A DNA stretch of 64,000 nt, taken from assembly GCA_946406115.1 (NCBI GenBank), contig OX291557.1, positions 3,938,501 to 4,002,500 on the forward strand. Direction: 5' to 3'. Of this stretch, positions 47,941-59,376 are shown piece by piece (position 1 is the first letter of the stretch; each line of letters opens with the position of its first letter). The notes under the pieces are model-generated. The model saw only the letters and a program-made list of their open reading frames with translations, did no database searches and was not told the origin of the DNA. The translations under genes and the position numbers were made by a program. The stretch comes from Apoda limacodes. Its lineage: Eukaryota; Arthropoda; Insecta; Lepidoptera; Limacodidae.

Positions 47941-48230
47941 TAGAAAAGTTTTTTATTTGCATAGGACATAAGTTGCATTGAAAATATTAAGATAAGGACA
48001 TAATTTTTGATCCATACATAAGTAATCTACCGTTGTATGTAGATGATGTGCAAAAATTAGTTAGAGATAATCCTTAATTCAAAAAATTACAAATAAATCA
48101 AAAGGAATTTAAATTATGTATATAAATATAAATTTATTTATATCATCAAATTGACTAGAGAACAAAAAAATTGTACAATTATTTGGCAATATTTAATAGG
48201 TGAGTATAAATATGATTTAAAACAGAAGAT
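47936..48230 (-). mobile_element. CR1-like LINE, 3'-UTR-only copy
   Basis: AGAATAGAAAAG, TTTATTTGCATAGGA, ACATAATTTTTGATCCATAC, ATGATGTGCAAAAAT and AAAAAATTACAAAT follow the same order as in the 3' UTR at 23207-23420. It is therefore a 5'-truncated copy of the same family in the same (minus) orientation. The inner boundary is approximate. Confidence 0.7.
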
Positions 48231-48567
48231 CAATATACATTTTTTATATTCATATTTTATTATTGAACTGGGAACGAGTCTTGAATCAATCTAGATTTGT
48301 AAAAGGCAATCAACCATCCCTACAAAACCTTGTTTTTTTAGGTTCCGAAATAGCAACAAATCTGTTACATTATCTATCCGTCGATTACAGTTTGGACATA
48401 CTAGTTCCCCAGATTTTTTGGCAAAAATTAGTCAGAGATAATTCACTTTGCGAATGTGGCCTGGAAGAGGGCACAGTAGATCACATATTTTTTTTTCCTG
48501 CCCTAAATTTTCCTTCTTATTATATGATGTCCTTCCTCTAGAAGTTTCCCGCCCAGTTAATATTCAA

Positions 48568-48575
48568 TCCCTATT
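48568..48575. repeat. hAT target-site duplication, left
   Basis: TCCCTATT, identical to 52589-52596. Eight base pairs is the standard hAT target duplication. Confidence 0.9.
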
Positions 48576-49521
48576 CATGGGCGCCGGCAGAAATAATTTC
48601 CAGGTGGTGAAGATTTTAGTTTTCTTACAATCTTCGCCGTATTATGATTGTTAATAAAAATTTAAATTTTAGTCGGCTACATCTGAAGCCCGGTTTATTT
48701 TATGTTCGAGACATTTAAAAATTTCTGTCTATTATTAGACTATAATATTTCTGAATATTTTAAATTCATAAATTTATTTTATAGGTACCCAGTCCTCACG
48801 GCTCACACCTATTTGTTCGCGACGATTCAGTACAGCGAAGTACTAGTAAAACTGAATTAACAACACAACAAACTTTAGTTAATATTTATGATGTGGGTTT
48901 ATATCTGGATTCTAACGTACCTATCAGTGATGAAATACGGTTTAAAGTGCTCGAAACAGCGTGGAAACCTCCGCAAGATTATAATTTCAAGCAGGACATC
49001 GATTATAAAAACGAAGCAAAACGAAAAAACAACGTGCATTTCGCCACGAGTGGCTCACAGCATACCCTTGGTTAGCCTATTCTGCTCAGGCTAAAGGACC
49101 ACTTTGCCGTACATGTGTATTATTTCCCGCACAAATTCATCGAGGCAGTACTCAGGGACCATTTATCGTTCGGCTATGCAAAAAATATCAAAAATTTCAT
49201 GAGTGTGCGAAATCTCATGCAAATAGCCAGTGGCATCGTGAATCGGTTATACGTTCTAATAATTTTCTGGAAATCATGCAAAGAAAAAACAATGACGTTT
49301 ATGAACAGATTGATACTGAATATCACAGGGAAATTTCAGAAAACAGAAAAAAACTTCAACCCCTTATATCTTCGGTCTTATTTTGTGCTACGCATGATTT
49401 ACCCTTTCGAGGAAAAACAGAAGATGGGTCAGTTTTCAAAGACTTACTACATTTCCGAGTTGAGGCAGGAGATACGGTTTTAAAAGACCACTTTGCGACT
49501 GGTTCGAAAACCCTATGTATC

Positions 49522-49532
49522 CCATTAAGTAC
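49522..49532. repeat. Target-site duplication of the nested jockey LINE, left
   Basis: CCATTAAGTAC, identical to 50879-50889. Confidence 0.88.
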
Positions 49533-50396
49533 TATGCTCGGTCGAGTAATAGCTTCGTTTCTGGACAAACGGAGCTTCTATGTCTCGGTCGAGAACAAAC
49601 ACTCAGCAAACAAACCCATTAAAGCAGGGGTACCACAAGGCAGCTGCCTATCGCCTCTGCTCTACGCGCTCTTCACTAACGACATCCCCACTCTCAGTGA
49701 TTCCGGTTTAGCCGAAGGTGTCGAAGACGTACACCTAGCGCTCTATGCGGACGACAGCGCCTACATGTCCTCCTCCCGTAAAGCAAAATTAGCAGCCAAG
49801 AAAATGCAGCGTCTATTGGACACTTTGCCCAGCTGGCTCGACAAGTGGAGAATAGCCGTAAACGCCAGCAAAACAACTGCAATTTTGACCGGCCTACAAA
49901 GATTCCTCCCACCGAAACTTGTGTTTCGAGGCCAAGTCATTGAGTGGCAACCCAGTGTAAAGTACCTTGGTTGCGTTATAGACCGTCCCTTGCGCATGCG
50001 CAAAATGCTTGACCACGTGTCAGCACGCGCGGTCGCAGCACGTTGCCTCTCAAAACCAAAATTCGCCTGTACAAACTGTACATTCGGTCGAGATTGACCT
50101 ACGCAGCCCCTGCTTGGTACGGACTTCTATCTTCAACCAGCAAACATAAGCTCCAGGTTGTCCAAAATAAGTCGCTGAGAATAATAACCGGCGCCGGCCG
50201 CTACGTCCGAAACTCCACCATCGCTAGAGACACCAAAACCGAATCACTAGCAGAGTTCATTTCTGGTTTGTCTAAACACCTCTTCGATCGCGCTGATAAC
50301 AGCCACCATCAACACCTTAGGGGCATTGCCCCACTACACGCCCGCCCTCCGGAAGGACGTCCTCTCCCCCGAGAGCTCATTCCCAGAGGTGAATAA
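49533..50396 (+). pseudogene. Jockey-like reverse transcriptase, C-terminal half
   Basis: The first frame (to about 50040) shows RVIASFLDKRSFYVSVEN, KAGVPQGSCLSPLLYALFTN and the intact catalytic box LYADDSAYMSS. The thumb follows (LPSWLDKWRIAVNASKTTAI) with VKYLGCVIDRPL. A single frameshift at about 50040-50050 moves the text to the frame of 50043-50396, which continues LKTKIRLYKLYIRSRLTYAA, VVQNKSLRIITGAGRYVRN and ends at a TAA (50394-50396). Except for that shift the catalytic residues are preserved, so the insertion is fairly young. The endonuclease and fingers are missing. Confidence 0.82.
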
Positions 50397-50878
50397 TTTT
50401 ATTTATTCACCCACTCACCCACTCACCCACCTCTTTCCTTTTCCTTACGACTTTTAGTTCATTTTTATTTTTATTTTTATTTTGCTTTTATTTTTATTTT
50501 TATTTTGCTTTTTGCTTTGTTCTCTTTTTCGTTTTATTTTTATTTTGCTTTTATTTTATTTTCATTTTGTTTTGCTCGTGCTTCGTTTTTGTTTTTGTTT
50601 TTATTCTTTTGTTTTTACTTTAATGTATGCGCTTACCACGTTTCTATTTCTATTTCTATTTTCATCTCATTTCTATTTTATTATTTGCATTTTTCACCTT
50701 CTCATTGTGAAAATCAAACCACCATCAAGGGGCCTGATAAGTAGGCCTCCTTTCAATTTCACCGGGGGTGTTCAGCACCCCCGAGCTTCTGCCCGGGTCA
50801 TGGTGGGAGGTAAATTCCCCTCCCCCGACACCCGCACCTCAACACCCAATAGGGTGATAGAGAAGAGACCCTCACACG
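49533..50878 (+). mobile_element. Jockey-like LINE, 5'-truncated, nested in the hAT
   Basis: This 1346-bp insert, exactly bracketed by CCATTAAGTAC, interrupts the DUF4371 part of the transposase. It holds the second half of a reverse transcriptase, then a long pyrimidine-rich 3' UTR (TTTATTTTTATTTT blocks, 50400-50690) and a GC-rich terminal part (50740-50878) with CACCGGGGGTG and its inverted copy CACCCCCGA. No poly(A) tail lies at the junction. Target-primed reverse transcription explains the 5' truncation and the variable-length duplication. Confidence 0.85.
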
Positions 50879-50889
50879 CCATTAAGTAC
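50879..50889. repeat. Target-site duplication of the nested jockey LINE, right
   Basis: CCATTAAGTAC, identical to 49522-49532; the hAT transposase text resumes immediately after. Confidence 0.88.
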
Positions 50890-52588
50890 AAAACAAAATT
50901 ATTGAAACCTGTGCTGATGTTCTTCGTGAAACCATTCCTGATGAAACAAAAGAAGCGGCATACTTTTCAATCTTGGCTGACGAGACAGCGGATATAAGCG
51001 GGACTAAACAGCTTTCAATGGGCATAAGAAACGTCAAGTTTGCACAAACTAAACACAGTTACGTAATACTTGGAGAATTTTTGGGGTACAGACCACTACG
51101 AAAATGAAATGCTGCATCGATTTCTGAAGTTATAATATCGTTTTTGACATCATGTGGCTTAGATCTCAACAAAATGGTTGGGCAAGGGTATGATGGTTGC
51201 TCCACGATGGCTGGACATGTTGGTGGAGTTCAGAAAATAATTAATGATAAATATCCCAAAGCAAAGTATTTCCACTGTGCTAGTCACATATTAAATCTTG
51301 TTGTCAATGATTTAAATAATTCAAGTGAAATAAGAAATACTGCTGGAATGATTAAGGAAACTATAACTTTTTTAGAGAGAGCATTTTACGGCGAAAAAAA
51401 ATTCCAAATATTCCCTTGTTTTGCGAAACCAGATGGTCTGCAAAGAACAAAAGTATTCGAATTTTCGCTCAAAATTTCACCAAAATTGTAGAAGCATTAC
51501 AAGACCTCTCTGAAGATCAAGCCACTAATTCTAAGACAAAGGTTAGAGCTTACCAACTGCGCACTGCTTTGACCACCACAAATTTTATTGTGGCATTGCA
51601 TATTATTACTACTTACTCGGCAAAGCTTGAGCCTGTCTGCAACCAGCTTCAACAAGTGGAGTTTGACATTAAATCAGTAAATGACCACATTTGCAAACTC
51701 ACTAAAATAATAGAGGGTCACAGACAAAACGCATCGCAGGAATTTAGTGCTATATTTGGAGAAACTTAACAAAGTTGCGCAGACCTTAATATTGAGATTA
51801 AATGCCAACGAGTTACGAAACGATAGACTCATCGATCCAAACACCCATCCGAAAACGTTGAAGAATTTTACAGAAGAGATTTATACATCCCTTACATTGA
51901 TTCGATCATTTCTTCTTTAAAAGACAGATTTTCTGAAACACATAAAAAAACATTTTCTCTGTTACAACTACACCCAAAAATAATCAAAGGCCTCAGTAAA
52001 GAAGAATTTCTTAGAGCTGTAAAAGACATTAAAAATTTGTGTGGCGCTCTTTTACCTAATTCTATTTCAGAAATCACGACTTGGTTTGAAATGTGGAAAT
52101 ATCCACAGCCAGCGGCAAATGATATCAGTTGAGTTGATCGATATGAATAATTTCTTATAGACTACATCGACGAGGCAAAATATTTCTTTGCTTCGGTAGT
52201 AGAAGCGACCAAGATTGGCCTTAGTCTACCCGTCACAACGTGCACAATAGAAAGATCTTTTAGCACACAGAGAAGAGTTAAAACTTAGAATAGGTCCACA
52301 ACGGGTGAGGAGCGACTGTCTGGATTATGCTTGTTAAGTGTCTACCGAGGCAAGATAACCAAGGACAATAAAGATAACTTTATAGAAAACGTCATTAATA
52401 AGTTCGGTCAAAAACCCCGCCGGCTGCAGTTGCTTTTTAAATGAGAATTGTGTAATTACTGCCTACTACTTATTGTGAATAAAAAATTGATTTCCAACAC
52501 ACGGCTTTTTATTTCAATAATTCCTGTTGATCCCGAGATTCCCAAGGGGTACAAGTGCACCACCTGGCACCCCCTGCCGGCGCCCATG

Positions 52589-52596
52589 TCCCTATT
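52589..52596. repeat. hAT target-site duplication, right
   Basis: TCCCTATT, identical to 48568-48575. Confidence 0.9.
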
Positions 52597-52666
52597 AGCC
52601 TTAACAAATTCTCCTATAATAAATTATTTTACTAGATATATCGAAATATTCAATATCAAATTATAA

Positions 52667-53394
52667 CCTATCCTCTCTTAATAACAATAAATTCTATGTT
52701 TGTGTAAGGTAGAAACCCAATTTAGAGAAAATAAATATCCAGAGGCATATCTCATTAATACCGCCCATATATTTTTAATAAGTGTCTCTCTCACTACTGA
52801 CACTGGCGAAATTAATGTGGCTTAGTCCGCAATAGAAGCCACACAGAAAAATAATAAAAATTCATACGTTCTATTCTATATTCTTTTCATTTAATTAAAA
52901 TTCTGTATGGACTAGTTCTCGTAAGACATCTGTTTGTTTAATTCCATCATAGGCAAAAACTATTGCGTTTATTGCTACCGGTAAACAGAACCTGACTCCA
53001 ATCCTCAAATTTGTCTATTTACAATTGTAGTATGGTCCTGTTTTCTGAAGAGAAAAAAGAAAAAAAAAAAAGAAAGCAGTCGAAGTGTACGAGGAGACGA
53101 GGTAAACGTTATGGTGACGTTTGCTAATTGTATACGGTAGATGATCCTTAATGTTCTGGGCAGGAATAACTAGCGAAGCTCTTGATATCTAAGGATTTGG
53201 GGAGGATTATATTCTCTAGACGTATATAAAAGCTACCTTAGTCCAAAAACACTACAAAGGAAAAATGTGTGATGGACTCTCCATGTAGGACCAAAGTGGT
53301 CACGATATATGGTTTAGTTTTTATTTTTAACCTAACTTTGGCGTCTAATGAAACCACACAAACATATAAATATTTAAAAAAGCAAACATAACAA
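52667..53394. other. Non-coding stretch
   Basis: No supported gene. Confidence 0.4.
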
Positions 53395-54000
53395 TCGATG
53401 AAGTGCGAATCGGACTTGCGCATCCAGTGTTCACCACCACAGAATGCGCTGCCCCGGCTCGTTCTTGACCGGTTTTTATAATTTGTTATAGTGGTTACAC
53501 AATAAATTGTATATATTATTTTTTTTGCCCGTAATGAAAAAAAATAAGGGTAGTGAAATTGAGCGCCACGCTTTCATTAATGCCCCGTCCCAATTCCCAA
53601 AGAGAGAGAGAGAGAGAGATTATTGATCTATTGATCTTAGACTAGCAGTTTCATCTCAGAAAGAGAAGATCTCATCAAGATCTTTATTTCGGATGACAGA
53701 TGTCAAATTAGGAAGGGCTATATATCGCTATATATTGATCGTAGACTAGTAGTTTCTTTACAGGAGTGATAGACCTCATCAAGATTTTTATTTCGGATGA
53801 CAAATGTCAAACTAGAAAGGGCTTTATTTATCTCCGTAACTATTGATCGTAGACTAGCAGTTTCTTTGAAGACATGTTAGATCTCATCAAAACCTTTATT
53901 TCGAATGACAGCCGTTAATCTAAAAAGGCCTATATCTCTCAAACTGTTTACATAAAAAACGGTCAAGTGCGAGTGCGAGTATTCACGCACCGTAACTATC
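53395..54000. repeat. Dispersed repeat with internal 105-bp triplication
   Basis: Between GTGCGAATCGGACTTGCGCA (53405) and CGGTCAAGTGCGAGTGCGAG (53960) lie a GA run (53600-53619) and three tandem units. These start at TTGATCTTAGACTAGCAG (53631), TTGATCGTAGACTAGTAG (53735) and TTGATCGTAGACTAGCAG (53843), with ATCTCATCAAGATCTTTATT and TCGGATGACA in each. Periods are 104 and 108 bp. Confidence 0.75.
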
Positions 54001-54263
54001 ATTTACGTAAGTTACAAATACAAACTAAACAAAAAGTGAGCAGCTAAGTGTCCACCTTTCCTATAATTAACCACTTTTAAATACTAACGTTGCAATTATA
54101 TATGGTGAAGAGTAATTTCAATCAAATACTATTTAATTTTGTCACATAAAAAGATGTGATAAGTAGTTTATTCCGGCAACTGCAAGGAACAACATTGTAA
54201 CTTAGTTTTCGGGAGTTTTGAGTTAACATCATATTAGCAAAGAGAGAAAATGAACTATATTTA

Positions 54264-54560
<297 letters not shown>

Positions 54561-55139
54561 AAAATTCCAGTCGTGTGTCGGAGCTGACACACACAATTTT
54601 GTTTTACCATTTTTACGATAGAACAAAATTAATAAAATTTTATTTTGTATGGAGATTCGAATTAATTAATAATTCATTAAATTTATATTTTTTGATTTTT
54701 TTTTTACTATTTGGTACAAATCCGCCATAAACTCAAAATGAAAAGTTCGCCTTTACTTTCACGCGTTTGAAAATCAAATGAGGCCGAAGAACTAGATCTA
54801 GTATAACAGAAATCTGTCCAACAACTTTTAATCTTGTGATTGACAGGTACCGAAATCTATAAGCGGCCGCACTATGATTCATTGCGTATAGATACCGCAA
54901 TCTTGTGCGGTACGCAAACTAAAAAAAGTGCGCTTAACAAGCAGTGAATAAAATCTAGGATAAAATTATAAGTTTTTATTACTTAGCTAGAAGAATATTA
55001 GTCTTTCTCGCTTTTGAAAATATTTCATTGGATCAGAAGCTAGATTAAGTCGATATGTGATCTAAAACATAGAGCCCTTAGAAGATAGGCACCCTTTGGG
55101 TACGGAAATAATGCGGTTACTGTGGTTTGATTGCTAAAT
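54561..55139. other. AT-rich non-coding stretch
   Basis: No supported gene. Confidence 0.4.
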
Positions 55140-55484
55140 AGTAGATTGTATCGCAAGTGAACAACATAATATTTTTACGACGAGTGCTCTATTTTGAATC
55201 CAGAGTGGTGCGAAGGATTCTAACGTAGCATCAGGAGCGCAGAGGGATTCAATCAAAGGAATTAATTTTGCGACCGAGTGATACACTTTACTTTTTATCA
55301 CCCTCTATAAGAAAAGTAAGTGTAAGTTAAAAATAAGAATAGTAAAATAATTTATTTCATTATCACTACTATTTTTTTATAAAAGTATCATCAAAAATAC
55401 GAATTTGAGTAAACAATTACAAACGCGGAATACATTTCACGTAGGTTTAACATTTTTTTATTTGATCCGTGCGCGGCTTGCTAG
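55140..55484 (+). mobile_element. Dispersed element, copy B (CTAG-ending)
   Basis: It starts AGTAGATTGTATCGCAAGTG and ends GATCCGTGCGCGGCTTGCTAG before a T. It is the direct counterpart of the minus-strand copy at 21735-22026. It is about 345 bp, non-coding, and Helitron-like at the 3' end only. Confidence 0.6.
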
Positions 55485-56100
55485 TATTTAGCCGACTTCA
55501 AAAATGATGGAGGTACTATGTTCCACGGGTAAATTTTTTTTTTGAGATTTCAGATTTTGAGAGTTTCCCATATTAATAAAGTGGAAACTTAAACGTTTGG
55601 AGAAAAAAAATAATTGATGTTAATTTGGAACTAGTGAAACACGCCTTTTATGCTGATGATTGTATTAAATTTTGTAGAAAAAACAATCCGTCAACGAAAA
55701 TAAAAAAATTAGAACTTTTTACAAAAAAAAAAACAACAGGCTTCAAAAAGATGCACTGAAAAGGTTAAAATAAAATCTTATTGTCAAATCTGATCTGAAT
55801 ATAATCTGAATAGCTGGATGTCTTTTTATTGTTAATATTATACAGCTCGTTACTAATTCATACAATCTTTTTGGTGATTGAAACATTTATTAATTTACTG
55901 TATTTGTTTACATTTACAAAGTATATAAATATAGGTACACATATAGATACCTATTAAACAATCATTTTCATTCATTCTTTTCGCTCTAACATGATTGTGT
56001 TGATTAATGTAGCCATGATATTGAACAACCTTTTCACATGTATCAATATTTCACATGGGCGAAGCCACGGGCACAGCATGTAGGATATATAAGAAATAAA
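55485..56100. other. Repeat debris
   Basis: A GCCGACTTCAAAAATGATGG segment and a GGGCGAAGCCACGGGCACAG segment (56055) look like pieces of common lepidopteran repeats, the second resembling a Helitron 3' block without its CTAG. No gene. Confidence 0.4.
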
Positions 56101-59100
56101 ACAACTGCAATATTACATAAACTTTATTAATTTTTATACTCAACTACTTTAAAATAATAGTATTTACAAAGAACGCAATTCTATAATAAATTAATTAAAT
56201 GGAATTATAAAATAGGGATCTTATTACAACTAAGAAATAGAAACTAAGAATTTTTATAACTGGGAAGCCTCATGCATCCTTTTACTTATAAAATTAATAA
56301 ATTACTAGCTAAATAATATTTCAGTATTATTTCTTACAAATCTTAAATGGAACGCAATTAGGGTAGCGAGCCATTTTGGGAACATTGCATTTCAATGTGA
56401 GTGCGTTTTACATTTAATTACATCTTTTCAATTTTTTTATGTACTTATGTAAGATCCACATGTATCCGCGTATTGGAAAATCAGTGTAAGAAATGTACGA
56501 ATAAAACGTAGATAAAACCTGTCACCTCTTCACCCAGAAGCCTAACGTGGAATGCCTCGTAGAGAACGCAACATTGGTAACCACTACTGCCCCATATAGA
56601 GAGAGAGAAATGATTTCAGTGTAGCTAGTTACTTTTTCAATGCTGATTCAACCCTGTTGGGCTCAAACGTAAAAACAACCAACCGCCGTCAGTTAACATC
56701 GATTCAATTCTAATCTAATAAAAAACTACTTCATTATAATATTATAAACAATAAAATTACAAAAAGATGAAGAGTCTCGCAACTCTTTAAATAAAATATA
56801 TGGGTTGAAAAAGCGCATCATAGTTTAAATGTAAGATTTACTTCAAACATTGTTTAGCAAATTCATTAATTTTATTCGTAAAAATAATATCTACAAATTG
56901 TCACTAAAATAAAAAATATAACACAGAATATACCTTGAAATCTAATGTCAAGTTACACCTAATAAACAAGATCACGAATAATAATAATAAATAAAATATT
57001 CCTTTAAATTAACAATAAAAAATAGATATTCAGTAAAAAAATATATAAAACTTGTAACAATCAATAATTATAATCACATGTAAAAAAACAGAAACAAAAG
57101 TAGACAACAAAATATTGCATAAAACAAAACCTTCACGACTAATAAATTTTTAAAATGTGTTGCCGAAGATATTTGCATTTTCTCTTTAAAATTTGTATTT
57201 TCTCTTTAAAATTTGCAAAGATTCACATTAAAAGCTTCATCTGTACCTACTATGAATTATAAACATATTTTGACTAACATATATATATATTTTTTTAAAG
57301 AAGACAACATCAAACATTTTATATTTTTTGCCAAAGTTAAATTTTTTAATCATTAGATACAGACCAAGATTTTAAAGTAACGAGTAATAGCTAACAACTT
57401 TAGTAAAACTTGAGGCTATGGCATATCCTAGAAAAAACGTGCCTTTTCGACCAGAGTGCAAACACATATTATACTATTGACGCATACTATAGCTAGCACG
57501 TGACCGCATGTTGAAAATCTCGATTTTGTTCTTTTGTCGGTATTAAATTCAAATATTTATTTATAACTATGAAATTAGCAAATTCACTTGGTCATATTAA
57601 TATATATTTTATGAAATAAGAATGAGGAGAATATCACTCTTAGTACTCCGTTGGATTAAAGCTCAAAAATAAGGTGCCAGATTGTTTTTCTAAATATTTT
57701 AATAGCCAAATTATTATAATATTAGCAAATTTACTTAATTAAGTTTTGAACTATAACATATATTTTTGACGTCAAAATTTCTATTGATTAATTTTGATAC
57801 TGTCCTGGCTATCAAAATTAATTAAATTCTTGCAAACTTTACTCGTGTGAGTATGCCATCGCCTTAAGACAATTAAAATCAATGAACTCTAAAAAATAAA
57901 ACTTTCAACATCGTAATAATACTAATTTACACTGTTTGTATTAATGATTTTTAAGTTATTAGCGATGCTTCACATAATCTCTTTTCATCTCATTATTGGC
58001 ATTAAGCAAGATTTAATATAACTTACAAATCTACATAAATACTTACTAACTACAATATTTAAAGGTTTTAATCTCTATACTTAGGTACTATATTTAAGTA
58101 AGTACTTAACTGTACTTAGCAGGTAGTAAATAATATTGTACCATTAGAATAAATGTGAAAGAAACGTATGTTGTAATCACTATTCCTTACATTCGTTTTG
58201 AACGATTTCGTTAAATTTAACTTAGGTATTGGAAGCTAATTTTCAGACATTTTGGTAATAAGTTTGTCTTGAACCTACCTATTTACATAGTAAATTTAAT
58301 TGATCCTTGATCACATACCTATGTTCTTTAAGCGCCATTAAAATAATAATAAACAAACTTCACGGATTGTATTCGAATTGAAACAGGTAATATTTAAATA
58401 TTTTGCATCACACTCACTCGTAAACAGTGTCATTACGTACAGGCAAAGCAAGGGCTAATACTTTTATTACTCGCAAGGGGCTTTCTTTTTGTAAATTGTA
58501 CTTCCTTTAGGCAAACCGCACGTTCGTAGAACCCAAGGGCGGTAATGACGCACCTATTCTATCTAGTACGAATAAGAGCTAAATCTTTTTTTAAAACACG
58601 ACACCACGTGCACACAAGCGAGCAATTACCTAAACACTTTTAACTTCAAACAAAACTTCATAAATTCTTTAGATATATCGGATGCATTGTTTTCTCTACT
58701 TCTATTTCCGTAATTTCAATTGTGTTTTGGTGAATTTATTTATTTAATCACGTTATATTTTTATTAATTTACTCGCAAATGTGATGAAAAACATTGTATG
58801 TAACACAGTCATTAGAGCCTTCGGCCTTAGGCTTCAAAACAACCTCATGTTAGTAATTTTCTCCTAATGTATGATTATCTAATTAAAAACCAAAAATCTT
58901 CCTTCAAGCTCACATCTAAGTTAAGAAAACTAAGTAACAGAATTCGAAACATATATGTATCTATTTGCAACTAAAATAAAAATCTTTACAACAATTATAA
59001 ATGTTTGTTATTTAAACATAAAAAAACTTAAATAATTTTGTCACCTTCGAATATTAATTTTTACAATAAAACTTTGACTATTTCAAATCGATCAAAAACG

Positions 59101-59287
59101 TCACACATTTAGAGAAGAGATGATAATTAATAACGGGATTCAAACTAATTATTGAATTGTCCCTATTAAAGGTTAAAAAATATTGAGTAATCATGTACCT
59201 ACTTTAAAAATTAGGAATTGTTTGAACATAAATAAATTAGTAAATTCAAGTAATTTGACTACAAACAGTAGGTATGTGCTGTTCATC
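56101..59287 (-). other. Possible LPCAT 3' UTR and downstream sequence
   Basis: About 3.2 kb of AT-rich text following the LPCAT stop codon (minus strand) holds no frame, no named repeat and no splice-like exon that I can support. Minus-strand AATAAA signals are present, the first at about 58760-58765 and 58735-58740 and a far one at about 56123. The 3' UTR may therefore be about 0.55 kb or much longer. RNA data would be needed to choose. Confidence 0.3.
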
Positions 59288-59376
59288 TCACTGTGTTTTC
59301 AGTTTCGCGTTCGCTGAGTCGCTCGTGAATATAAAAGATAAGTCCGGCCTTTTCTGCGCAAACGCTATGAAGCCCT
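59288..59376 (-). CDS. LPCAT last coding exon
   Basis: The acceptor is TTTATTTCAG. The exon completes the second loop (EGFIAFAQKRPDLSFIF) and ends TSDSANAKLKTQ with a TGA stop at 59288-59290. The short exon was found by phase and splice site; it matches the ADFHRFAEMYPAF region of vertebrate LPCAT. Confidence 0.82.

Larger units (their letters stand above)
48860..52443 (+). pseudogene. hAT transposase gene, broken and interrupted
   Basis: The pieces are in order. DVGLYLDSNVPISDEI and WKPPQDYNF open the gene, and YPWLAYSAQAKGPLCRTCVL is a TTF-type zinc-finger-like segment. DUF4371 follows: EIMQRKNNDVYEQIDTEY, LHFRVEAGDTVLKDHF, and after the nested LINE VQNKIIETCADVLRE and YFSILADETADISGTKQL. 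The catalytic core reads LNKMVGQGYDGCSTMAG and FHCASHILNLVVNDLN. The C-terminal dimerisation block is LPVTTCTIERSFSTQRRVKT, with LSGLCLLSVYR and a TGA stop at 52441. Frame breaks near 49075, 49260, 51070, 51410, 51770 and beyond, plus an in-frame TAG after RRVKT, show it is dead. It would have cut and pasted the element through its terminal repeats. Confidence 0.85.
48576..52588 (+). mobile_element. hAT transposon (ZMYM1/DUF4371 type) with complete ends
   Basis: The element starts CATGGGCGCCGGCAG and ends CTGCCGGCGCCCATG. A second inverted pair CCAGGTGGTG / CACCACCTGG lies just inside, separated by unlike 6-9 bp spacers. It is flanked by the 8-bp duplication TCCCTATT. Its total length is 4013 bp, of which 1357 bp are a nested LINE and its duplicated target. 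Without the nested piece the element is about 2.66 kb, normal for an intact-length hAT. The transposase gene inside is broken (separate entry). Confidence 0.92.
48240..52666 (+). pseudogene. C-terminal end of a non-LTR LINE, split by a hAT insertion
   Basis: Left part (48240-48575): a frame starting near 48263 carries DNSLCECGLEEGTVDHIFF, a CxCG...T..HI...CP zinc-knuckle-like motif typical of the C-terminus of several LINE ORF2 proteins. The frame slips in a T9 run (48488-48496) and resumes with CPKFSFLLYDVLPLEVS. Right part (52597-52666): the same frame continues with ALTNSPIINYFTRYIEIF and a TAA stop at 52664-52666. The two parts join in frame once the hAT transposon and one 8-bp target duplication are disregarded. 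The polymerase domain is absent, so the copy is 5'-truncated. Clade uncertain. Confidence 0.7.

Noticed and set aside
50482..50997. 171-codon hydrophobic frame on the plus strand
   Set aside because: It runs through the T-rich 3' UTR of the nested jockey LINE and across the insertion boundary into the hAT; composition explains it.
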